In this document: in pieces, positions 9,990 to 19,721 of the stretch
Layout of the letters: every line of letters starts with the position of its first letter
How positions within the stretch are numbered: position 1 is the stretch's first letter
From: Picochlorum sp. 'celeri'
Lineage: Eukaryota > Chlorophyta > Trebouxiophyceae
NCBI GenBank assembly: GCA_010909725.1
Contig: JAACMV010000003.1
Location: 434,001 to 498,000 of the forward strand
DNA length: 64,000 bases
Direction of reading: 5' to 3'
Translations under genes and position numbers: made by a program
The notes under the pieces: generated by a model
What the model was told of the DNA's origin: nothing
The model's input: the letters and a program-made list of their open reading frames with translations, nothing else
Databases searched by the model: none

Positions 9990-11081
9990 ATGCGTCAGTG
10001 GTGTAGCCAAACACAGACCACGAGACTCGGTGTTTCTACGGAATCGTCAATACGAGTATCTCATGGTCGTATACATACCATGCGAATGTTTTTGAGTGGA
10101 GGAATGGCGAGAGGAGTGTGCCAGCACCATGGACGGACGAGCATTCGAGCTCGGCATTCGATGTGTCGAACGTACAGAAAAAGAGACGACGTGGTGTGTT
10201 TTGTATCATCATCGGTAGAGAGTATGTCATATACTGAGTCATCGATCCCTTCTTCGTCTGGGGTGGGTGGATCGGATCTGAAGCCTTTGCCGAGGAATGT
10301 GGAGAGTCCGGCTGACGATCCTACGCTTCATAATCCCCTCAAGAGGATGGAACGGATGGGGACGGGGTGGATGGGGGTGATTTTCGAGTTGGAAGGGGTG
10401 TGTGTGGAGTATGAGAAGGATGATATTGTGGCAGAAGCGTGGAAGAGGACGGCCAAGGAGGAGGGGAAGGAGATGCCTCTGAAATGGCAGTTGGACAGAG
10501 CCAATGGGATGAAGGGTGAGCAGGCTGTTCAGGAGGCGTTTTGTTGGACACGGATTCCCCAAGAGGCGAAGAGAATATCAAAAACAAAGGAGAGTATCTT
10601 GGCGGATTTGTTGGCAGATGCTGCGCCAGTGGCGCCACAGAGTGCGTTGAGATTGCTGAAGAATTTGGAAGGGTTGGAGACGCCTCGCGCGCTTGTTTCC
10701 TCTGCTCCAGAGGAAAGGGTGCATAAGATTCTGGAATTATCGGGTATGGAAGGACTATTTGATGCAGTTATATCGGGTGATGATGTGTACAGGGGAAAGC
10801 CAGACCCAGAGGGATATCTGTATGCGGCACAAAAGCTTGAGAGGCCACCGTTTCGATGTGTTGTGATTGGTAATAATAATCAGAGTATTGAAGCGGCCCA
10901 CGAGGTTGGCATGCCATGTGTGGCTGTGGCGGGGTCATCTCCCCTGTACGAGGTGTCTGCTGCAGATTTGGCAGTCAAGTCATTGGACGAACTATCATTT
11001 GTGAATTTGAAGAAACTATTTGGCACAGAAGTGTCCAATATGACGTTTGAAGAGGAAGAGGAAGACACCATGTACGAATGA
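9990..11081 (+). CDS. PYRP2: HAD-family phosphatase, plastid PYRP2-like (riboflavin pathway)
   Basis: HAD-like hydrolase closely resembling Arabidopsis PyrP2 (At4g11570), reported to dephosphorylate 5-amino-6-(5-phospho-D-ribitylamino)uracil in plastid riboflavin synthesis. Shared landmarks: GWMGVIFELEGV, ANGMKGEQAV, the Lys motif DVYRGKPDPEGYLYAAQ, and IGNNNQSIEAAHEVGMPCVAVA. Motif I is E-L-E rather than D-x-D (the plant protein also has E-x-E) and motif IV has Asn in place of the acidic pair. The Arg/Ser-rich N-terminus supports plastid import. Starts at 9774, 9990 and 10080/10086 are all in frame; I chose 9990 (363 aa) because the stretch before it is hydrophobic and atypical. TGTAA lies at 11138-11142. 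Confidence 0.8.
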   Translation: MRQWCSQTQTTRLGVSTESSIRVSHGRIHTMRMFLSGGMARGVCQHHGRTSIRARHSMCRTYRKRDDVVCFVSSSVESMSYTESSIPSSSGVGGSDLKPLPRNVESPADDPTLHNPLKRMERMGTGWMGVIFELEGVCVEYEKDDIVAEAWKRTAKEEGKEMPLKWQLDRANGMKGEQAVQEAFCWTRIPQEAKRISKTKESILADLLADAAPVAPQSALRLLKNLEGLETPRALVSSAPEERVHKILELSGMEGLFDAVISGDDVYRGKPDPEGYLYAAQKLERPPFRCVVIGNNNQSIEAAHEVGMPCVAVAGSSPLYEVSAADLAVKSLDELSFVNLKKLFGTEVSNMTFEEEEEDTMYE

Positions 11082-11177
11082 ATATGAATGGATACGAATC
11101 CTTGTATTGTTTCAGCCTGTATATTACTGTGATTCTTTGTAACGTATTCTTCTTTCACCATGACAAGATGGTTATCC

Positions 11178-12533
11178 CTATCCTCCAAAAGAAAACCACC
11201 CGCCTTTTTTCTTCTTCTTCTTCTTGTCTTCTTCCTTGCCATCATTCTGGCTGTCTGATGAGGAGGAGGAAGAGTTGCTCTGTGCTGTACTCTTTTCTTC
11301 TTCTTCTTTGTCTGTGTTGTTGTCTTCTTCTTCTTTCACCGATCCTCCGTATTTGAATGCTTCCAACAACTTTCGCTGACGTTCATCCAGATTTCGTGGC
11401 GTTGTCACTTTCATAACCACGTACTGATCTCCTCGCCTGCCCCTTTGGCCCATCAAATCCATTGGCACGCCATACCCCCTCATTCTTAATCTATCTCCAC
11501 TCTGCGTCCCTGGCTTGACTTTAACTTCCGCGAGACCTTTGATAGTTCTCACATCGATTTTTGTGCCTAGAGCCGCGTCAACCATATCTATTCTGACGTC
11601 AGTGTACAAGTCGAATCCATCCCTTTTGAAATGTGGAGATGGCATCACCATAACCTGCAGCAACAAGTCTCCTGGCGGGACTCCTTTTGGCCCAGGCATC
11701 CCTTTACCTTCAACCTGAAGTTGAAAGCCATCATCCACACCAGGTGGAATATTAATCTCTACCTGAGAAGATCCTGGAACACCCATAGAGGACATATCCA
11801 CAGACCGTGTGGTGCCTTGCATTGCTTCATCAAATGAAATTGTTACTGCCGCTCGAACACTCGCTCCCTTTCTAAATCTAGCCCCACCAAAACCTTGTGC
11901 TCCCCCGAATATATGCTCGAATATAGTGCCCCTGAATTGCTGAGAGGATCCCCCTGCAGCCCCACCAAAGAATTCCTTGAACAAGTCCTCTGGATCAACC
12001 TGTGCACCTCCAGGATACTGTCCTCCACCGGGAGCACCCCCACCTGCCTCGGCATTTTCATACGCTTGATGCCCTAATTGATCATATGCAGCACGCTTCT
12101 GAGGATCTCGCAGCGTATCATACGCCCTCTGGGCCTCTTGAAACTTAGTGGCTGCCTTCGGATCGCCTTGATTTGTGTCTGGGTGGTACTTCTTCGCAAG
12201 CTTGTAAAATGCTTTTTTGATTTCTCCATCAGATGCCCCAGGGGATACCCCCAGAACGTCATAATACGTCTGAACTTGGGGCACATTTGTTGCTCTAAAT
12301 TGTCGAATCTGATGCATGTGGGGAGCTGCAATGTGATACGATGTGGCTATATTAGACATATAATGTGATATAGACATGCAATCGCTCCTGAAATCCCTCA
12401 ATGAAGCATAAAACGTACCATGATTCCAGAGACTCGCATGGAGACATGCTGCTTCTCGTATTCCCGGGGGATCAGCCCCACTCTTTAGATGTCTAATCAA
12501 ATGTAAATGACTTGCAACTCGACGCAGTGACAT
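11178..12533 (-). CDS. Mitochondrial type II DnaJ (zinc-finger-less Hsp40)
   Basis: Single exon, 451 aa. A basic, amphipathic N-terminus ([19 protein letters not shown]) fits a mitochondrial presequence. The J domain starts [20 protein letters not shown] and has the KKYHPDTN catalytic loop (HPD), then a Gly-rich G/F region, then the two beta-barrel substrate domains ([31 protein letters not shown]). The CxxCxGxG zinc finger that should sit between them is absent, so this is type II, like Arabidopsis AtDjB1 (mitochondrial). It would stimulate mitochondrial Hsp70. The C-terminus is an acidic/Ser stretch ending in a Lys run and GGWFSFGG. It is convergent with PYRP2 (96 bp). Confidence 0.88.
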   Translation of the reverse strand: MSLRRVASHLHLIRHLKSGADPPGIREAACLHASLWNHGTFYASLRDFRSDCMSISHYMSNIATSYHIAAPHMHQIRQFRATNVPQVQTYYDVLGVSPGASDGEIKKAFYKLAKKYHPDTNQGDPKAATKFQEAQRAYDTLRDPQKRAAYDQLGHQAYENAEAGGGAPGGGQYPGGAQVDPEDLFKEFFGGAAGGSSQQFRGTIFEHIFGGAQGFGGARFRKGASVRAAVTISFDEAMQGTTRSVDMSSMGVPGSSQVEINIPPGVDDGFQLQVEGKGMPGPKGVPPGDLLLQVMVMPSPHFKRDGFDLYTDVRIDMVDAALGTKIDVRTIKGLAEVKVKPGTQSGDRLRMRGYGVPMDLMGQRGRRGDQYVVMKVTTPRNLDERQRKLLEAFKYGGSVKEEEDNNTDKEEEEKSTAQSNSSSSSSDSQNDGKEEDKKKKKKKGGWFSFGG

Positions 12534-12691
12534 ATTGGTCTCTTGCTGATGTCTTCTATCTACAGAGCCATGGTTCTAAGTGTGCCGAGAAGAAAGAATC
12601 TACGACCGCTGGTTCTACAAACTACAATCAACCATTACAAAATGAATCACTACTACTAGTTGAATTGAATTAATGACCCAGGCTGTGGTCC

Positions 12692-14910
12692 TTATGGCGA
12701 TTTTTCAAACATGGATGTCAAACTGCGAGAATCTCTCTCCTCCACCAAGACCTTTTTTAAATCTTCCAGGGTGTGCATACCATGGACCACATTGTCACGT
12801 GTTCTCACGTTGACTGTTCTTTCTGCTTTTTCTTTCTCTCCTAAGACTAAGATATAATTGTATTGTGCAACCTGAGCTTCTCTGACCTTTTTCTGCATCT
12901 TTCTATCTATGAGATCCACGTCAACATGCATGTGGATTTTCCTGAGTTCTGCTTTGACCTCGAGGGCATAATCGTACGTGGACTCTGCGATCGGAACAAT
13001 CATCACCTGGCGAGGAGACAGCCATAATGGCCATTTGCCAGCAAAGTGCTCTGTCAGGATGGCAAACATTCGTTCCACAGATCCCAAGATGGCACGATGT
13101 ACAATCACTGGCCTTTGGCTTTCTCCGTGCTCGTCAATGTATTCCAAATTGAATCTGATTGGAAGCTGGAAATCGAGCTGTACGGTGGCGCACTGGAACT
13201 TCCTCTTCAATGCATCAAAGACTGTGATATCAATCTTTGGTCCATAAAAGGCACCATCTCCTGGGTTGAGTTCCCATTCGTGTCCAGCATCATTCAATGC
13301 TTGCTCAAGAGCTGCTTCTGCTTGGTTCCACAGGGACTCTTCACCCAAGAATCCTTCTGGCCTTGTGGAAAGAGCCATCTTATACTCCAGCCCAAACACA
13401 TGATACACTTCATCAAGCATTTTCAAAAAGGATGAAATTTCTTCCCTCACCTGATCTGGCTTGCAGAAAATATGTGCATCGTCTTGCTGGAAGCGTCTCA
13501 CCCTAGTCAACCCAGACAGTGCTCCAGAGTATTCATTTCTATGCAGCACGCCAAAGTCGGCCATACGCATTGGCAGCTCTCTATATGAACGCATTCTATG
13601 GCCAAACATCACACAATGTCCTGGGCAATTCATAGGCTTGAGGCCAAATTCTTGCCTCTCCACCTGGAATGAAAACATATTCTGCTTGTAATGGTCTGCA
13701 TGCCCGGACGTGTCCCACAGAGAAAAGTTGTAAATGTTTGGTGACACAACTTCCTCATACCCATAATCCCAGTACTTGTCACGGATGAAATTCACCAAAG
13801 AATTGTAAATTCGTGCTCCATTTGGCATGAAGAAACATGATCCTGGAGATACAGCATCAAAGAAGAAGAGCTCCTGTTGGGTTCCAATATTACGATGGTC
13901 CCTCTTTTTGGCTTCCTCCATACGATGCTGATAAGCTTTCAGCTCCTTCTCATCGGGGAAGGTGATTCCATACACTCTCTGAAGAGGCTCCCTGTTCACA
14001 TCAGCTCTCCAGAAAGCCCTTGACATGTTGTTCACACCAACTGCCTTGAGAACCCCAGTATTGGGAACATGTGGCCCTGTACACAAATCAACCATGGGGC
14101 CGCACTTGTAACACGTAATCACTTCTGACGCAGGAAGAGCCTCAATCATTTCCATCTTGAACTTGTTCTCCGTGAACATTTTCTTCGCCTCCTCCTTTGA
14201 AATCTGCACCCGTTCAAACGTATGCTTCTCCTTCACAGAGCTCTGCATCCTTTTAATCAGCCTCTCCTTATCAGATTCTTGCAACGATCTCTCTCCCAAA
14301 TAGCAATCATAGTAAAATCCTTCCTCCAAAGCGGGACCAATCGTCAAATCCGCACCAAACTCCAACTCCAGTGCCTGTCCCAACAAATGGGCTGAAGAAT
14401 GCCAGAATGTCTGCAACACACCCCACATCGTCAGTCAATGAACACACACACCGCTATATTACTCTATACACGTACATCCTTGCCATCAGGATGATCAAAT
14501 GACAGCAACTCCAATGAACAGTCGCCTTCAAGTGGCCTCATGAGATCCCACACTTTCCCATTCACCTTGGCCACCACAGATTTCTTCGCAAGCCCTTTGG
14601 AGATCTCAGTAGCAATATCCATAGGCGTTGTTGCCCCCTTGACTGCTTTTCTTTCAGATCCATCGGGCATGGTCACCGTGATCTCTTCATTCTTTTCCTT
14701 CGCTTCAGCCACGGCGGCTTGATACTTTGCCTTTATTTCCTCAAACATGGCGACCCGATGGTCGTAGTATGACTTTTTCTCGGCAGCAATCTGCTCCCAA
14801 GATTTAGACTCATCATGCGCTGGTAATCTTTCTGAAGCTGGTCCAAAATCGGTCTTGGCCGCAGCGTCGGCAGTCGACGTTTTGGATCCTCCACAGCACT
14901 CTGCCCCCAT
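12692..14910 (-). CDS. ThrRS: Threonyl-tRNA synthetase
   Basis: Two exons, 14910-14476 and 14410-12692, with a 65-nt intron (GTACGT...TTGCAG), phase 0; 717 aa. Order: ~70-residue N-terminal extension, TGS domain (TVTMPDGSERKAVKG), editing domain with HSSAH and LCTGPH, class II core with motif 2 RVRRFQQDDAHIF, zinc ligands MNCPGHC and VHRA, motif 3 ILGSVERMFAIL, and the anticodon-binding HGTP domain. It charges tRNA-Thr. I start at M-G-A-E-C-C-G-G (14910); the ORF extends to 14973 but adds an atypical hydrophobic stretch. No clear organelle presequence, so it is cytosolic as modelled. The Gly2/Cys5/Cys6 N-terminus is unusual. TTACA (minus TGTAA) at 12635-12639. Confidence 0.95.
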
Positions 14911-15078
14911 TTTAAACGGTATTAAATATATAATTGAATTTGCAATGACAATATCTGTGTGGTATGGATTCAATATTGACCAAGGTGCCAGAAATTTGAA
15001 TCAACGAATGGCCATTCGCTTCCATGGGCAGCTGCAGACTTCTGCTTCCCATTGCACACAATTATTACTTGTGTGGTG

Positions 15079-15820
15079 TTATTGTTGTTGTTGTTGGTTC
15101 CGAGGATTTTCTTTGGAACGCTGCCATTCATCGAAAATTCTAGCTTTATACTGCTGTAATTTGAGTCCAGGTTTCTCTTCTTTCATCTCTGGCAATCTAG
15201 CTTCAAAAAATGCATTCCACATTGCCTTTGCTCTCCTACAGATGGACACATGGAACATGATATTCGTGCACAAACACACAGCAGACACGAGTAGTATCCA
15301 AGTCGTACTTTTCAGGATGCCTATCAACTTCTTGACTACCTATTGATAACTGTGATACAGCATCATCGAGCGATCGAGCATCAACGACTGCCTCCTTTCG
15401 ATTGTCAATCTCTACATCTAAATGGGCTGCATACTCATCCACTCCCACAGTCTTTTTACGCTGCATTTCCTTCTCCTGAGACAAGGCCTCCTGAGCATTC
15501 CTTTGATTCGTCTTCAATTGATCAATCTCTCGTCTCGTGACCTTGGTCGGGGCCTGCTTCTTCTTCCCAATGCGTGCCAACTCAGCCTCTTCCTCCTGAG
15601 CAAGACGACGAGCTTCCTCCTTCTTCCGCCGCGCCTCTTCCTTTTTCCTCATCTCCTCCTCTCTTTTAACATCCCTTTTTGCAGTAGGATTCGCATGTTG
15701 GGCCCAGTATGCATCCTCTTGCTGCTGTTTTGCCTGAGCGTTTGATTTCTTTTTTGCTTCTTCCTTCTTCTGCCTGGCCTCCTCCACTTTTGGGTTTGTC
15801 GACAGCTTCTTCTTTCCCAT
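15079..15820 (-). CDS. CCDC124: CCDC124/Lso2-like ribosome-binding protein
   Basis: Two exons, 15820-15309 and 15235-15079, with a 73-nt intron (GTACGA...TGTAG), phase 2; 222 aa. The start MGKKKLSTNPKVEEARQKKEE and the long charged coiled coil match the N-terminal half of CCDC124. The second exon supplies the conserved C-terminal box (HPEKRAKAMWNAFFEARLP ... DEWQRSKENPRNQ), which corresponds to the family's HPE(R/K)..A...FEE..LP...EWxRSPDNPMNQ; without splicing this box is lost. CCDC124 and yeast Lso2 bind idle 80S ribosomes in the mRNA/A-site channel and help recovery from starvation. The C-terminal poly-Gln comes from a TTG repeat. Upstream 14911-15078 separates it from ThrRS on the same strand. 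Confidence 0.9.
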
Positions 15821-16248
15821 CGCGATCCCTCCTGTATGTATTTGTTTATTCTGTAGCCTTGCATGCTGTATTGCGATCGTATTATGGCAAAACAGTAGCA
15901 GCAATGTCTTGGCGCTCGTGTACAAATGCAAGTCCCGGTCAATCGATGCTTTCGAACGGTCATCGTGAACATCCCTCAGACACCGACACCTCTAGATCCC
16001 ACAAGTAGGATGCATGCCCTCCTCGTCGTATTGATTACATTCTATATTACTGCATTATAGTCTCTAAAGTCATTTAACGCTGAATATCCAAGAACGAGTC
16101 TGAAAAGAACCAGCCCAAGGCTTGCGGCGTAGGAGGAAAAAACCGTGAACTGGGTTGGCTCGTATAGGAGATTTTGTGGTGGAATATCCATTATAATATT
16201 ATTTCATCGATTTGTGGTGGAAGGAAGATCGATTTCTCGGCAGTTTTC
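15821..16248. other. Divergent intergenic region CCDC124 / mTERF
   Basis: Contains both 5' regions. The mTERF frame is open from 16174, but I use the ATG at 16249. No structural RNA or repeat recognised. Confidence 0.5.
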
Positions 16249-17826
16249 ATGGCACATTATTCTGCGAGCATGGCCGGCCAATGTGGGCAGCCGATGCGTG
16301 GCATGCATTGCGCTGGATCGCTCAGGAATTCTCAAATAGATGGTATTAGTTTACAATCATTGCTCTATGTGAGCCGTCGAGGGGCAGATAGAGGTAGATG
16401 CTTGTCCCGTGTGGTGGCGAAGGCTGCTGCGAACGGGAAGCATAGAGCTACTGCTCCAAGCATCGGACAGTTGCGAGTTCCTAGTAGTAAAGAGTTGCAG
16501 AAAATGCGTCAGTTCAGGCAGCAGCAGATATTTAGACAGCAGCAGCAGATGAGAAATGTGCAGAGGCTTGCACCTCCTGTGCTTCCTGTGGAAAAGCCAA
16601 AGAAGCAGAGTCGTTCTGCATCACCAGCGCGTCTGAAAGGGCATAAGAAAGATGTGTCGAAAAAACCGTCTAAAAAGCGAGGGAGCATTGCTCGTCAGGT
16701 GGATGATGGGATGTCTGATGAAGAGTTTGCAACCTTTGCATCAAAGTATAGTCTGGAGCAGGCATGGAGGCCACAGATAGATATATTGACCAGATTAGGG
16801 CTAACTCCATCACAGTTATCCAAGATTGCGGAATCTAGACCTGAGATTTTCCAGACGTCGGAGAAGACGATGAGGAGGAAGATTGCATTTTTCAAGGAAT
16901 CTGTTGGAATGACGGAGAATGATATTGTGAAAATTGTGTGTCGATCTCCTAGAGTGCTGGAGTATGGATCAGAGCAGACTGTGCGGCCTAGGCTTGAATT
17001 TCTCAAAAACTGCGGGGTTTTGGACCAAAATATATCCAAAGTGGTTCTCAAAGCCCCAATGTTGATGTCGCTTAGCTTGAAGGAGACTCTGGAACCCAGA
17101 TCAGAATTCTTGAGGAATAGGCTGGGTTTGAACACGAGTAGTCTGGGGAAATTAATATCAAGACATCCACAGGCGCTGACGTGCACAGAGGATATGATGC
17201 AGCAACGGGTGGATTTTCTCATGTCAAAAGCAGGCATCTCTGCCAGTGATTTAGGAAAGGTTGTTGTTGCCCATCCTCAGGTGTTGCATTACAAGCTAGA
17301 TAGTATGCTAGAGCGTTTAGATTATTTAAATTCTGTGGGAATGAGTGAGAAACAGATATCTCAAGCTGTGTCAAGGTTTCCACAGCTGTTTTCTTTGAGC
17401 GTGACATCAAACATGGCACCAAAATGGCACTACCTCGTGGAGCATTTGGGTGGCGATGTCAATGCACTTTGCTCGTATCCAGGTTACTTCTCATTGTCTC
17501 TGAATAATAGAATCATGATGAGACACCTGTATCTGCAGAACATTCACGGGTCAGCACCACTGCCTTTCCCACTGGGTCATTTAAAAATGTCAGATGCAAA
17601 GTTTGCGACAGAGGTTGCTGGAACAACATTGCAGGAGTATGAAGACTTTAAGAAGGACAGGTCGAGCATCATGGATGGCAGAAGCGATTCTGATTCAGAA
17701 CCTGTAGAGGTGTCGATTGCCACTCAAGTTGGACAACAGTGTTTGAGCGACTCCAAACAAAAGAAAAACGGCAGCAATTTTTCAAATGTTCTCACGATGC
17801 CAAAGTCAACATTCAATTTGGTGTAA
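16249..17826 (+). CDS. mTERF-domain organellar protein
   Basis: Single exon, 525 aa from the ATG at 16249 (MAHYSASMAG...). The N-terminal ~150 residues are basic, Ala/Ser/Gln-rich with QQQ runs, like an organelle transit peptide and linker. From about residue 175 come at least seven consecutive ~36-residue helical mTERF repeats, each with the L..G....I.K....P.......L.....F pattern (for example LTRLGLTPSQLSKIAESRP and LNSVGMSEKQISQAVSRFP). mTERF proteins bind organellar nucleic acids and act in transcription termination, RNA splicing or rRNA maturation; the target cannot be deduced here. The stop lies 6 bp from the SF3A3 stop, and the TGTAA at 17849-17853 falls in SF3A3 coding sequence. Confidence 0.88.
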   Translation: MAHYSASMAGQCGQPMRGMHCAGSLRNSQIDGISLQSLLYVSRRGADRGRCLSRVVAKAAANGKHRATAPSIGQLRVPSSKELQKMRQFRQQQIFRQQQQMRNVQRLAPPVLPVEKPKKQSRSASPARLKGHKKDVSKKPSKKRGSIARQVDDGMSDEEFATFASKYSLEQAWRPQIDILTRLGLTPSQLSKIAESRPEIFQTSEKTMRRKIAFFKESVGMTENDIVKIVCRSPRVLEYGSEQTVRPRLEFLKNCGVLDQNISKVVLKAPMLMSLSLKETLEPRSEFLRNRLGLNTSSLGKLISRHPQALTCTEDMMQQRVDFLMSKAGISASDLGKVVVAHPQVLHYKLDSMLERLDYLNSVGMSEKQISQAVSRFPQLFSLSVTSNMAPKWHYLVEHLGGDVNALCSYPGYFSLSLNNRIMMRHLYLQNIHGSAPLPFPLGHLKMSDAKFATEVAGTTLQEYEDFKKDRSSIMDGRSDSDSEPVEVSIATQVGQQCLSDSKQKKNGSNFSNVLTMPKSTFNLV

Positions 17827-17832
17827 ATACTA

Positions 17833-19377
17833 TTAAATACCCTGACGTTGTAAATTTTCATACATCTTTCTGTTGTAAACATTTCCTTCTTCATCTTCAA
17901 ACTCCTCATCATTATCAGCCTGTAACTTTGACTTTCTGCTCTGTAACGAATTCCACAAATTTACTGCTTCAGTTATAGATGTGATTTCAAAGAATTGCCG
18001 CGTATTTGGAATACCCAACGCCTTCATTCCTGCAGAATGCCGAGGCTCGGTAAAATGCTTTTCAAATGCCCGGCGCCCTCTATACGTCGCATTGCCGCAG
18101 ATCTCGCAAGAATATTCGTGATTTAACCCATGCATCTTGTACATCCAGTACGGAATTGGCTTTCCGTCCCATCCTAATGGAAGTTTCAGCGGATTATACA
18201 AGTATTCATCCTCTTGTTCATCCTCATCTGCAAATACATCCTCCGCACGATCTTCTTCCAGCTCAGCTTCCATATCGGCAACAAACTCATCATACGTCTG
18301 CGCTTGTCGCTTCTCAAGCTTATCCAGCGTCGCCTTCCACTGCTTCTCTAGCAACTTTGTACACATGTATTTCACATGGTATTCCAACCATGCAATAGTC
18401 TTCAACACATCCAAAGACACATCACCATCACTCTTTTTCGCCATTTTCTTTGCACCCTTTGCAAACAATGACGGATCAATCTCTGCCCGCGACAGCCCTT
18501 TCACTGACATCAACCGCTCTGCTCGTTGCCTGGCTGTCCCTCCACACTTGAGGCCCATGCTCACCAACACAGCCTTGAGCCTCTCTGCTCCCAACGCTTC
18601 TTCCAACTCTTCCACAGAAGAATACTTTTCTAAATCGAACACTCCATTTTCATCCCCAAACACCTCACGGCACCACGATGCCTTCAACTCCTCTTCCCAC
18701 GTAGCCTCAAAATCCCCAAGCATGGTGGCCTTCACCTCCTTCCAATCACTCAAAGGATGCGTCCTCTCGTACAAACTCGCCAAATACCCCGAAAGATCCT
18801 CCAAATACTTTGTATACTTTCCCACCTCCTTCACTTTAGACAAGGCATCCTTTGCCTCCACATGCCCACCATCCAACCCCTTCACATAGTCCATATATGA
18901 CCCATCCTCATCCTGATGCAGCTCTTTCCACTGATGATAAAACTCCATTACATCCATATACCGACCCAACCCCTCCTCTCCGCTAAACTCCTTGTCCACC
19001 TCAACCACTGGCCTCAGTGCTTGGTCACACTCCTCCTCATATCCCTGAATCATCACCTCACCCTTCCCACCGCCACTATAAAAATCCTTCAACCCTTCAA
19101 CCCGTCGATAGTAGTTCTCAAACACACGATCTCCACGAAGACGAGCAATGTCCTCCTCTCGCTCCCCATGCGCATCTTCGTACACTCGCACCAATTTCGC
19201 ACTCTTTTCCTGAATCATCCCCATCATTTTAGACACCGTATAGTTCTGCTCCATCTTCTCCCTATATGTCACCGCATTTTTACGAAATTCCCGAACCATG
19301 AGACGCTCAAGCCGCTCAATGTCCTCATGGCACTGTCTAGTTTCTTCTAACAATGTATATGTGGCTGCTGCAGACAT
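17833..19377 (-). CDS. SF3A3: Splicing factor 3A subunit 3 (SF3A3 / SAP61 / Prp9)
   Basis: Single exon, 514 aa, near the human length of 501. N-terminal helical region ETRQCHEDIERLERLMVREF, a mid-protein SAP-like segment (LGAERLKAVLVSMGLKCGGT) characteristic of SF3A3, and the C-terminal U1-like C2H2 zinc finger (YSCEICGNATYRGRRAFEKHF) with the conserved GIPNT motif. SF3A3 is part of the 17S U2 snRNP and stabilises U2 at the branch point. It overlaps transcriptionally with mTERF. Strong assignment. Confidence 0.95.
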   Translation of the reverse strand: MSAAATYTLLEETRQCHEDIERLERLMVREFRKNAVTYREKMEQNYTVSKMMGMIQEKSAKLVRVYEDAHGEREEDIARLRGDRVFENYYRRVEGLKDFYSGGGKGEVMIQGYEEECDQALRPVVEVDKEFSGEEGLGRYMDVMEFYHQWKELHQDEDGSYMDYVKGLDGGHVEAKDALSKVKEVGKYTKYLEDLSGYLASLYERTHPLSDWKEVKATMLGDFEATWEEELKASWCREVFGDENGVFDLEKYSSVEELEEALGAERLKAVLVSMGLKCGGTARQRAERLMSVKGLSRAEIDPSLFAKGAKKMAKKSDGDVSLDVLKTIAWLEYHVKYMCTKLLEKQWKATLDKLEKRQAQTYDEFVADMEAELEEDRAEDVFADEDEQEDEYLYNPLKLPLGWDGKPIPYWMYKMHGLNHEYSCEICGNATYRGRRAFEKHFTEPRHSAGMKALGIPNTRQFFEITSITEAVNLWNSLQSRKSKLQADNDEEFEDEEGNVYNRKMYENLQRQGI

Positions 19378-19721
19378 TATTATTCTATTCTAATGCGCAA
19401 CGTGACGAATTCAGCTACTATTTGAATTTCACATTATATATTCAATTAAGGAGAAGTCGAAATCTCCGACGATTCCGCGTTCTCTCTGTACACTCAAACC
19501 AAACACTGCTCCGGGTATCTGATATTCTGAATTAAATTTAATCTGTCAGAGCCAACCGGAAGGGCTACCTATGTCAGACGATTGAGAGTGTGGTGGGCAT
19601 TGACTTGTTCAACTCGGTCGAGAACGTTTGTGGTTTCCGCGGAGAAAGTTCAAATTGATTCCATGGAGCACGGTATCTGATCAAGAGATTGATATAAACG
19701 GCATAGTAGTACGCAATAAGG
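19378..19721. promoter_or_regulatory. Divergent promoter region SF3A3 / membrane protein
   Basis: A TATA-like GATATAAACG at about 19690-19699 lies ~25 nt upstream of the start codon at 19722. The rest is AT-rich with no recognisable feature. Confidence 0.35.
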
